Positions 9,007 to 15,861 of a DNA stretch of 35,088 nucleotides are shown in pieces (within the stretch, counting starts at the first letter, position 1; every line of letters starts with the position of its first letter). This DNA is from Methylomonas koyamae (GTDB taxonomy: Bacteria > Pseudomonadota > Gammaproteobacteria > Methylococcales > Methylomonadaceae), in contig NZ_LUUK01000157.1 of NCBI RefSeq assembly GCF_001644025.1, positions 1 through 35,088 of the forward strand. The letters are read 5' to 3'. The notes under the pieces were generated by a model. The model was not told the DNA's origin. It did not search any database and worked only from the letters and a program-made list of their open reading frames with translations. A program made the position numbers and the translations under genes.

Positions 9007-9127
9007 ACGGTTTTCTCGCGCGAGCAATAACTTGACGCGCCCCGCCGGCGGCATCCTTATCCGCACACCGTCCGATAGATAAGCCAACCGGCAGTTTCCG
9101 TTCGCGTTGGCGCGGAAAGCTGTCGGG

Positions 9128-9227
9128 CGGTTCCCTGAGCGGAGTCGAAGGACCGTTCCCTGACCGGAGTCGTTGGGCGGCTCCCTGAATAGAGTCGAAG
9201 GGCCGCACCCTGAGCGGAGTCGAAGGG
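9128..9227. repeat. Four tandem 25-bp repeats
   Basis: Four head-to-tail units of exactly 25 bases: 9128-9152, 9153-9177, 9178-9202 and 9203-9227. The consensus core is CCCTGAGCGGAGTCGAAGGG. Units 1 and 4 are nearest the consensus, while units 2 and 3 carry substitutions. This core is a small repeat I recall from intergenic DNA of many unrelated bacterial genomes. Here it is an array between a regulator gene and the receptor it controls. Confidence 0.85.
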
Positions 9228-9356
9228 CATACAACCTTAAATTGCCCAAACATTCCGGACAGCCCGCATCCTTATCGACCGCGAGATTTTTTTTCGAAAA
9301 AGTGGCGGTTGTCGGCGGCAAATCCCCTCTTAACGGATAGTGAAGCAAAAATGACC

Positions 9357-9365
9357 AAAGGAGGG
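9357..9365 (+). promoter_or_regulatory. Strong Shine-Dalgarno of receptor gene 2
   Basis: AAAGGAGGG just before the ATG at 9369. It is the best anti-16S match in the window and favours 9369 over the upstream ATGs at 9351 and 9309, although the spacing (3-4 bases) is short. Confidence 0.55.
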
Positions 9366-9368
9366 ATT

Positions 9369-11738
9369 ATGCACTCACTATCCAAAGCCCTGATGATCTG
9401 CGCGTTGGCCGGCAGCGCGTTGACCGCGTCCGCGCAAGAGAAAAGTTTTAGCTTCGATATTCCCGCTCAAGCGCTGGCATCGGCGCTGGAAAGCCTGCGG
9501 AGCCGGACCGGCGTTCACGTGTTCTATGCCGAGGAGGCGATAAAAGGTAAAACCAGTGCCGCGTTGTCGGGCGACTTGACGGTTCAGCAAGCGGTGAGCA
9601 GACTATTGGCGGGTAGCGGTCTGACTCACACCTTCACGTCGAGCGACACGGTCGCGATCAAGCGCATCGACACCGGCAGCGATGCCAATACCACGATGCC
9701 GGCGATCACGGTGGTCGGTAATACCGAATACGATACCAACGACCCTTACAACACCGCCTACCAAACCCGCAGCGCGACGACCGCGACCAAAACCGATACG
9801 CCGGTGATGGAATTGCCGATGTCGGTGAAAGTGGTGCCGAAATCGGTGATCAACGACCAGCAAATCACCCGTCTGGACGATGCATTGAAAAACGTCAGCG
9901 GTGTGTTTGCCAGCCCCGGCAACGGCGGCACCACCGACTCGTTTATCGTACGCGGCTTCGTCGATTTCCGTCCGTATTACAACGGCGTGCGGCTGGAGAC
10001 CGGCTGGACTCAGGGCGGTCTGCGCGATACCGCCGGCTTGGAGCGAGTGGAAGTCTTGAAAGGCCCGGCCTCGATACTATACGGCCGTATCGAGCCGGGC
10101 GGCATGGTCAACATGGTGCCGAAAACGCCGTTGGCGACACCCTATTATTCGTTGCAACAGCAATTCGGCTCCTACCGTTTTTATCGAACCACGATAGACG
10201 CCACCGGCCCGGTGACCGACGACAAATCGGTGCAGTATCGCGCCAATCTGGCCTACGAAAACAAAGGCTCGTTTCGCGACTTTATCGAAGGCGAGCGGGT
10301 TTACTTCGCGCCGACCGTGCATTGGGACATCAGCGACCGCACCCAGGCGACTTTCTATGTCGATTATTTGCACAACGACACCGCGCCGGACGTCGGCGGC
10401 CCGCCGCGTATCGGCAATCGCCCGGCCGATCTGCCGCGCAATCGCAATTTAAGCGAACCCAATATCCGCGCGGTCAGCGACGACATTTTGTTCGGCGTGG
10501 ACTGGAGCCATGCTTTCAACGACCAATGGACCTTCCGCCACCGCTTCTTCGCCGATTTCACCGAAGATAATGAAAATCTGCCCGGCGCGCCAGCCGGGTT
10601 GGCGGACGACAACCGCACGCTGCACCGGACGAACTTCGGCAACCGCGACAATCTGAGCAGTACTTACAACACCACGGCCGATTTGACCGGCAAGTTCAAG
10701 ACAGGTCCATTCGAACATACCTTGTTGATCGGCGGGGATTATTTCTCCTTTCTAAATACCTTCGCCTTCCCGACGCCGCAAGCGGTGCCGGACATCGATA
10801 TTTACAACCCGGTTTATGCCGGGAATCTGGGTTTGCTGTCGAGCTTGGACAATGTCGGCAATTTGGGTTACGAGTGGTTCGGTTTGTATTTGCAGGATCA
10901 GATTAAATTGCCCTACGACCTGCATTTATTAGCCGGTATGCGTTACGACAATGCCAACTCCTGGCAGGATTGGGGCGTTTGGGGCGCGGGTTTCAAGGAC
11001 ACCAATCACGAGGATAAAGTCACGCCGCGCGTCGGCTTGCTCTGGCAGCCCATCCCGTCGCTCAGCGTCTACGGCAACTACGTGCAAGGCTTCGGCGCGC
11101 CGAACATTGGGGTTTATGCCAGCGGTGGAGCCAAAATCAAACCGCAAATCTCGGAGCAATGGGAGGCCGGCTTCAAGAAGGAATGGCTGGACGGCAAACT
11201 CAATCTGACCGCCGCCTATTTCGAAATCACCAAACAAAACATCGCCACGCCGATCGCCAATTCCCTTTTTTTCGAAGCGGTCGGCAAGGCTCGCAATCGC
11301 GGCTACGAATTGGATTTGACCGGCGAAGTACTGCCGGGCTGGAAGGTGATCGGGGTTTATTCCTACATAGACTCGGAAATCGTCAGCAACGGCGGCGTCG
11401 ATGAAGGCCATCGATTGGCCAACGTCCCGGCGCATGGCGGCAGCCTGTGGAATACCTATACCTTGCAGGACGGCGCGTTGAAAGGGCTGAAGTTCGGCGC
11501 CGGCGTCGTCGCCCGCTCGCAGCGACAAGGCTCTAACGAAAACAACTTCCAGCTGCCGGGTTACGCGATCTTCAATGCGCTGATCGGCTACGAAACCCAC
11601 ATCGGCAAAACCAAGCTGACCACCCAAATCAACGCGGACAATCTGCTGGACAAGGAATATTTCGAAACCGGCCGGGCCGACCGAAACTTTTGGGGCACGC
11701 CACGCACCTTCATGGGCTCGGTGCGCTTGGAGTATTGA
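9369..11738 (+). CDS. TonB-dependent siderophore receptor with STN signalling domain (set 2)
   Basis: Outer-membrane metallophore receptor paralogous to the set 1 receptor. From the ATG at 9369 it has 789 residues: a clear signal peptide (LSKALMICALAGSALTASAQ), an STN domain (SFDIPAQALASALESLRSRT to about residue 105), a TonB-box-like MPAITVVG, a plug (LPMSVKVVPKSVI, FIVRGFVDF, RVEVLKGPASILYGR, EPGGMVNMVPK) and a barrel ending GSVRLEY. The two receptors share an unusual linker between TonB box and plug, Y-D-(S/T)-(T/N)-DPYN followed by TATKTDTP, which points to duplication of the whole set. Loop regions differ, so the ligands probably differ. An ATG at 9351 is the main alternative start. Confidence 0.92.
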   Translation: MHSLSKALMICALAGSALTASAQEKSFSFDIPAQALASALESLRSRTGVHVFYAEEAIKGKTSAALSGDLTVQQAVSRLLAGSGLTHTFTSSDTVAIKRIDTGSDANTTMPAITVVGNTEYDTNDPYNTAYQTRSATTATKTDTPVMELPMSVKVVPKSVINDQQITRLDDALKNVSGVFASPGNGGTTDSFIVRGFVDFRPYYNGVRLETGWTQGGLRDTAGLERVEVLKGPASILYGRIEPGGMVNMVPKTPLATPYYSLQQQFGSYRFYRTTIDATGPVTDDKSVQYRANLAYENKGSFRDFIEGERVYFAPTVHWDISDRTQATFYVDYLHNDTAPDVGGPPRIGNRPADLPRNRNLSEPNIRAVSDDILFGVDWSHAFNDQWTFRHRFFADFTEDNENLPGAPAGLADDNRTLHRTNFGNRDNLSSTYNTTADLTGKFKTGPFEHTLLIGGDYFSFLNTFAFPTPQAVPDIDIYNPVYAGNLGLLSSLDNVGNLGYEWFGLYLQDQIKLPYDLHLLAGMRYDNANSWQDWGVWGAGFKDTNHEDKVTPRVGLLWQPIPSLSVYGNYVQGFGAPNIGVYASGGAKIKPQISEQWEAGFKKEWLDGKLNLTAAYFEITKQNIATPIANSLFFEAVGKARNRGYELDLTGEVLPGWKVIGVYSYIDSEIVSNGGVDEGHRLANVPAHGGSLWNTYTLQDGALKGLKFGAGVVARSQRQGSNENNFQLPGYAIFNALIGYETHIGKTKLTTQINADNLLDKEYFETGRADRNFWGTPRTFMGSVRLEY

Positions 11739-11762
11739 TAGTCCTTTCGAATCCGGACGCTT

Positions 11763-11783
11763 TCGAGCGGCCTAGCCGCTCGA
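11763..11783 (+). terminator. Hairpin after receptor gene 2
   Basis: A perfect 9-bp stem (TCGAGCGGC with GCCGCTCGA) and a CTA loop, 24 bases after the stop codon. As after receptor gene 1, there is no T-tract, so intrinsic termination is not certain. Confidence 0.45.
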
Positions 11784-11900
11784 TCGCAACGCCGCCATCG
11801 GTTCCGATTCAAATCCTAACAAATTTTGAATGCTTGAGATCGGCCAATTGCGGACGGCACTATAAATTTTTGATCGTTCGGTAACGTGCCTTTAGCAGAC

Positions 11901-11961
11901 GTAGGGTGGGCAAATTTGCCCACCATTGCAACCCGCGTGGGCACAAAAAGCCGTGCCCACC
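11901..11961. repeat. Double palindrome of the GTGGGCA type
   Basis: A perfect 20-base palindrome at 11905-11924 (GGTGGGCAAA with TTTGCCCACC), followed by a second hairpin at 11937-11960 (GTGGGCAC, 8-base loop, GTGCCCAC). The GTAGGGTGGGCAAATTTGCC type of element resembles interspersed intergenic repeats. Lying between convergent genes, it could also act as a two-way terminator. Confidence 0.5.
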
Positions 11962-12072
11962 GGGCTTGGATCGGCCACTCAGCGACATTCAAATATTTGA
12001 ACATGTGGCGGCAGTAAATCCGAAAGCTGTCATTAAAATCCTACTGGAGTTCATAATTCCATTTCCCGCTAT

Positions 12073-12552
12073 TTATTTTTTGCGTGGATCATCGGTCGGA
12101 TTCGTATAAATAATATCCCATGGCCCAGTAGCGATTAGTTCGACGATTGTTTCCTCATCAGTGGTCCAAACATAGTGAGTGTGTCCAGCGGGTAACACAA
12201 AGCTTGAACCTACGTTAAGCATCTCGCCCTTTTTTGTGTCAAATGTTTTACCCATGCCATTGCCTAGTTTGCCCCGCAGGACTGTAATTACTTCTGTAAA
12301 TGGGTGTATGTGTGGTGGGATTGGATAATTAGATGGAAATTTCAGCAAAGCGATAAAAACCCCCGCTTTGCTTGGGTCACCAACTAGAATGACGCTTTTG
12401 GCACCATTAGGGAGTATCGGCTCGTCATTCCACTTAACCGTATCCGGGATAAACGATTCCATGGTAACGGCGCTCATGCGATCAATTTTATCCTGAGCTA
12501 ATGCGGAATCTTCGAAAAAAATAAGCATTAAAGCTATCAAATACATTCTCAT
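12073..12552 (-). CDS. Secreted cupin-domain protein
   Basis: Small exported protein with a single cupin barrel. The signal peptide is MRMYLIALMLIFFEDSALA, with cleavage expected after residue 19. Cupin motif 1 is complete (PPHIHPFTEVITVLRG: His81, His83, Glu87, Gly94). Motif 2 is nearly complete (GSSFVLPAGHTHYVW: Gly115, Pro121, Gly123, His126). The three His and one Glu are the usual metal ligands, so it probably binds a divalent metal in the periplasm. No reaction can be assigned. GGAGA at 12559-12563 serves the start, and the ATG overlaps the stop of the upstream gene by four bases (ATGA), so the two are translated together. Confidence 0.85.
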   Translation of the reverse strand: MRMYLIALMLIFFEDSALAQDKIDRMSAVTMESFIPDTVKWNDEPILPNGAKSVILVGDPSKAGVFIALLKFPSNYPIPPHIHPFTEVITVLRGKLGNGMGKTFDTKKGEMLNVGSSFVLPAGHTHYVWTTDEETIVELIATGPWDIIYTNPTDDPRKK

Positions 12553-13178
12553 CTGGTATCTCCATTTTCTATGTGGTTGTTAAGGGTCTGCGGCTTCTGG
12601 GATGACATGTCTGCCCCCGCAGAGGTTTTGGAGATACCAACTGTCCTAGTAGAAGGAGGCGGCGGCGTATAGATTTTATCTAAATCGTTGTCGATTTTAT
12701 CGGCAAGACTTTCGACGCCTTTTAAGGTTAATTTTTTATCACCGCCTTTTGTCTCTGAAATGTAATTACCGATTAATTGGCCGTCACTAACCCTGACTAA
12801 ATGTCCCATAATATAAGCGAATAAGAAGCTTGGTTTATGCAGTCTGCCCACCAATATATACTCAGCTCCGGCTTTTTTCGCCAGTTCTGCGGCAATGTCG
12901 CTGTGGTCAAAAAGATACCCAAAACCGCCGTTAGCCTCACGTTGAGTATCCAAATCAACAGCAATGATTTTATAGCCCGCTCTTTTTAATTCACCTTCGA
13001 GCATAGCCTTTATGCCCGTCGTCCTTTCGATTTCAGCAGGTATTCCAGGTGCCAGAGTTAAATCTTTTAATTCAAAATCCAATATGGCGATGCTTGTTTC
13101 AGCAAATACGCCAACACTGAACAGACATAAAAATACACCAAACAGGAGACGTAATCCTGCATTGTTTCTAGGGTTCAT
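12549..13178 (-). CDS. Secreted DUF3280/DUF2380-like protein
   Basis: Exported protein of unknown function, 209 residues. The N-terminal signal peptide includes LLFGVFLCLFSVGVFAE. The mature part begins TSIAILDFELKDLTLAPG and continues with a GELKRAGYKIIAVDLD segment and AAELAKKAGAEYILVGRLHK. This matches the general plan of DUF3280/DUF2380 proteins (a Rossmann-like periplasmic fold seen in several proteobacteria). The C-terminus from about residue 165 is low-complexity with a PPPPS run, which may be a disordered tail. It is the first gene of a two-gene operon with the cupin (4-base overlap) and divergent from the two-component system. Family assignment is from memory of the pattern. Confidence 0.65.
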   Translation of the reverse strand: MNPRNNAGLRLLFGVFLCLFSVGVFAETSIAILDFELKDLTLAPGIPAEIERTTGIKAMLEGELKRAGYKIIAVDLDTQREANGGFGYLFDHSDIAAELAKKAGAEYILVGRLHKPSFLFAYIMGHLVRVSDGQLIGNYISETKGGDKKLTLKGVESLADKIDNDLDKIYTPPPPSTRTVGISKTSAGADMSSQKPQTLNNHIENGDTR

Positions 13179-13446
13179 AATTAAATAACACGGTATCTTG
13201 TTGAAAAAATGTCATCGGTAACACCATCATTTATTGTTTCATCGTATTCGTTTTTTGGTGGCTAGTAGAGTAGCGAGTATGTGTAAGTCCGTAACCTGAT
13301 ATTTGCCCGTGAAAGCCGGGCAATTTGCCCGGCCTTCCTGCGATCTCTATTCCTGCCCTGGAATTCAATCTTAAAATGATCAAAAAATGTATATTTTCCG
13401 CTGCTGAATCGTCAGCAAAGCATTTAACAGAAGGCTTGCGCTTGCC
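13179..13446. promoter_or_regulatory. Divergent control region between the DUF3280/cupin operon and the two-component system
   Basis: A 268-base AT-rich gap that must hold both divergent promoters. Midway lies a perfect 9-bp inverted repeat (13315-13333, GCCGGGCAA-T-TTGCCCGGC). It could be a binding site, or a copy of the same repeat class seen at 11901-11961. No confident -35/-10 pair is assigned. Confidence 0.35.
13315..13333. repeat. Perfect 9-bp inverted repeat
   Basis: GCCGGGCAA, one central T, TTGCCCGGC. Its core GGGCAA(A)TTTGCCC resembles the palindrome at 11905-11924, which favours an interspersed repeat over a dedicated operator. Confidence 0.6.
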
Positions 13447-14823
13447 ATGAATCTAAAATTTCACCTGCTATCACGGATTGTCCTTATTGCTGGCACTTGC
13501 CTGGTTGCAACGACAGCCTATGTGCTGTATCAGGCCGATCAGCAAGCTATTCTTGAGACACAAGTAACGGCTGAGTCAATCGATAAGCAACTGGAGCTTC
13601 AATTGGTGCATATCGATGCAGGTTTTGCTCAACCGGAACGTTTCCCTGATTTTAATTTATGGAAAGAGACCAGTACTGCATCCGGCGTTTGTATCAGTTA
13701 CTTATCAACGATTGACAGCCTCAGGCGCAACATTTGCAATGGCGCAAAAATAACGTCACGAAGCTGGCCTATTTGGTTTGCAAGCTTTTACCAATGGGCT
13801 TTCCATCCCGGCTTGGAGGTAGTGCGACCAGTGGAATTCAAGGGGCGGATTCATGGTTCAGTAATGGTTGCACCCAGCGCTGAGATGGGAATAGCAAGCG
13901 CCTGGCAAAATATCCGTGGCTTAATGGGGCTGTCTGCCAGTACCACTTTGGCGCTTTGCTTGCTGGTTTATTTTACGATAAGTCGAGTTTTACGACCGGC
14001 ACAGGTGATCGTTACAGGCTTGGAGAAAATGGAAAAGGGTGAATTGTCATTTCGGCTACCCGTTTTCGAGTTAGATGAATGGCAGCGAACCGGGAAGGCC
14101 ATCAATCAACTGGCGGCAAGTCTGGAACAACTCCTTTCCGAGCGTAAGAAATTAGCCTTAAAGCTGATGAATATTCAGGAAGAAGAGCGCCGTTACCTGG
14201 CCCGAGAGCTGCATGATGAGTTCGGTCAATGCCTAGCTGCGATCAACGCGGTCGCAGCTTCCATTTCACAAACCGCAGAAAATGAATGCCCGGAACTGGT
14301 TCCGGAAGGGAAAAAAATCAGTCGAATTGTCCATCATATGATGGAATCGATACGTGGATTATTATTGCGCTTACGCCCTTCTGACATTGATGAACTGGGC
14401 CTTACTGTCAGTTTAAAAAGCCTGGTGGCTGGCTGGAATGCCAGCAGTGGCGGCAAGATTCATTATAGCCTTGCTGTTCATGACGACCTTGACCGGTTAC
14501 CCGAACCTATTCCCGTTACTATTTTTCGGATTGTTCAGGAATGTCTGACCAATGTGTCCAAACACTCAGCCGCTACGAATGCGAAAGTAACACTCCGAGC
14601 AGTATCTGAGAATAATTCAATAACAACCATTGAACTTAGTATCGAAGATAATGGTAAGGCCAATAAACTGCCGTTTGAAGACAGCCCCGGGATTGGTCTG
14701 CTCGGTATACGTGAACGAGTAACCGCAATCGGCGGACGGTTGACATTAAATACTGGTAACCCCAGCGGACTTGCCGTCCATATATGGCTTCCGGTTCAAT
14801 CCCTTTCAGAGACACAAACATGA
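13447..14823 (+). CDS. Sensor histidine kinase, NarX/UhpB class, MoxY/MxaY-like
   Basis: Inner-membrane sensor kinase of 458 residues. It has transmembrane helix 1 (about 8-28), a periplasmic sensor of roughly 125 residues similar in plan to the LapD_MoxY_N domain, transmembrane helix 2 (about 158-178), a HAMP region starting LRPAQVIVTGLEKM (to about 233), a HisKA_3 dimerisation domain with EERRYLARELHDEFGQ (phospho-acceptor His256), and an HATPase_c domain with N-box QECLTNVSKHS (Asn369), SIEDNG and GIGLLGIRERV. MoxY (Paracoccus) and MxaY (Methylotuvimicrobium buryatense) are kinases of this build that control methanol dehydrogenase genes; MxaY takes part in the lanthanide switch. Orthology is inferred from architecture, not proven. 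The stop overlaps the regulator start by four bases. Confidence 0.85.
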   Translation: MNLKFHLLSRIVLIAGTCLVATTAYVLYQADQQAILETQVTAESIDKQLELQLVHIDAGFAQPERFPDFNLWKETSTASGVCISYLSTIDSLRRNICNGAKITSRSWPIWFASFYQWAFHPGLEVVRPVEFKGRIHGSVMVAPSAEMGIASAWQNIRGLMGLSASTTLALCLLVYFTISRVLRPAQVIVTGLEKMEKGELSFRLPVFELDEWQRTGKAINQLAASLEQLLSERKKLALKLMNIQEEERRYLARELHDEFGQCLAAINAVAASISQTAENECPELVPEGKKISRIVHHMMESIRGLLLRLRPSDIDELGLTVSLKSLVAGWNASSGGKIHYSLAVHDDLDRLPEPIPVTIFRIVQECLTNVSKHSAATNAKVTLRAVSENNSITTIELSIEDNGKANKLPFEDSPGIGLLGIRERVTAIGGRLTLNTGNPSGLAVHIWLPVQSLSETQT

Positions 14824-15479
14824 CAGGCTCGGAAAGTATCAGAATTTTGCTGGTCGATGATCATGCCATTGTTCGTGAAGGCTATCGCTCACTATTGGAG
14901 AAGCAATCAGGAATGGAAGTGGTTGCTGAAGCAGCTGATGGAGCAGAAGCCTATTCACGCTTTAAGGATTGCAACCCAGATATAGTCGTTATGGATATTT
15001 CGATGCCCGGCCAAGGGGGGCTGGAGGCTATTGTGCGTATTAAACAACGACGCCCGGATGCGAAGATCCTGGTATTCAGTATGCACCAGAATCCAAGCTT
15101 TGCTGTTCAGGCAACTCGGGCGGGTGCGCTGGGCTATGTCACCAAGAGCAGTGCCCCGGATGTTTTAATTCGGGCTATCCATGATGTCTATGCAGGGCGA
15201 ATTACGTTGAGTGCCGACATTGCGCAAGCCTTGGCCCTGGAAAAATTAGGCGGCGATAGTATCGCGCTGCAAGAATTAACGGTACGAGAATTCGATATTC
15301 TGCGTATGTTAGTCGATGCTCGGTCAACAGATGCTATTGCTCAAACACTCAACATCAGTCCAAAAACCGTATCGAACAGCCATTATATGATCAAGCGAAA
15401 ACTTGGCGTTGCCAGTGATATCGAGTTGACTCGCCTAGCCATTAAGATGAATATCATTAATCTTTTGGATTTATCTTGA
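14820..15479 (+). CDS. Response regulator, NarL/LuxR family
   Basis: DNA-binding partner of the preceding kinase. I chose the ATG at 14820, which overlaps the kinase stop (ATGA), giving 219 residues; the frame is open further upstream. The receiver domain has acidic Asp13-Asp14 (LLVDDH), phospho-acceptor Asp59 (VVMDISMPG) and the conserved Lys in YVTKSS. The C-terminal LuxR-type helix-turn-helix runs from LTVREFDILRMLVDARSTDA through ISPKTVSNSHYMIKRKLGV. MxaB of type I methanotrophs is a regulator of this class, so an MxaB/MoxX-like role is possible. The target genes cannot be read here. The neighbours in range are the divergent DUF3280/cupin operon and the convergent PKS operon. Confidence 0.88.
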   Translation: MTGSESIRILLVDDHAIVREGYRSLLEKQSGMEVVAEAADGAEAYSRFKDCNPDIVVMDISMPGQGGLEAIVRIKQRRPDAKILVFSMHQNPSFAVQATRAGALGYVTKSSAPDVLIRAIHDVYAGRITLSADIAQALALEKLGGDSIALQELTVREFDILRMLVDARSTDAIAQTLNISPKTVSNSHYMIKRKLGVASDIELTRLAIKMNIINLLDLS

Positions 15480-15861
15480 ACGCCTTTTAAACGCTTGTCG
15501 ACAAACGTGAAAGGGGAATTTAATAAAACTCTTCCTGCGAATGGACTTTTCTGACAACCGACCTGCGATAAATGGCACTGATCATCCTGAAGCAGACAGA
15601 ATCAAACACAGATGTGACGTCGCTTATGGGTCGATTGCGCTAATTCATCACTTCCAAAAGCCGTCATTCAACACTGGCGTAATCATATTGGTATCGATGG
15701 CCTGGTTTGCATCGGAACGGGTGGCGGTTTTCAATTATTTAGCTTATTCGGACGGAAACCCATACTCCCGCGTTTCCGGTTGACAGCCCCTGCCACTGCA
15801 ATGATAGTCGGGAGCGGCTTTGATTTGTCTGGGCTATACCGCGACGCCTTCACCACTAGGC
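15480..15861. other. Intergenic region between response regulator and PKS operon ends
   Basis: A 382-base gap between convergent genes. It has a short palindrome with core TTGTCGACAA at 15491-15508, just after the regulator stop. A possible 80-codon frame (15541-15783, plus) lacks a ribosome binding site at normal distance and resembles nothing I know, so I do not call it a gene. No intrinsic terminator is visible for the PKS operon. Confidence 0.45.

Larger units (their letters stand above)
9007..9368. other. Leader region between fecR-like gene 2 and receptor gene 2
   Basis: A 362-base gap containing a 100-base tandem repeat array (9128-9227), then an unusual T-run and A-run (about 9287-9302), then a short stretch AATCCCCTCTTAACG (9321-9335) that could contain the ECF promoter by position. 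The corresponding gap of set 1 is only 131 bases, so most of the extra length is the repeat array and its flanks. Confidence 0.45.
11739..12072. other. Intergenic region with hairpin elements
   Basis: A 334-base gap between the convergent receptor gene 2 and the cupin gene. It contains a hairpin near the receptor stop (11763-11783) and a paired palindrome element (11901-11961). No gene is apparent. Confidence 0.5.

Noticed and set aside
15541..15783. 80-codon frame between the response regulator and PKS C
   Set aside because: Purine-rich sequence lies too far upstream to serve as its ribosome binding site, and the peptide has no recognisable features.
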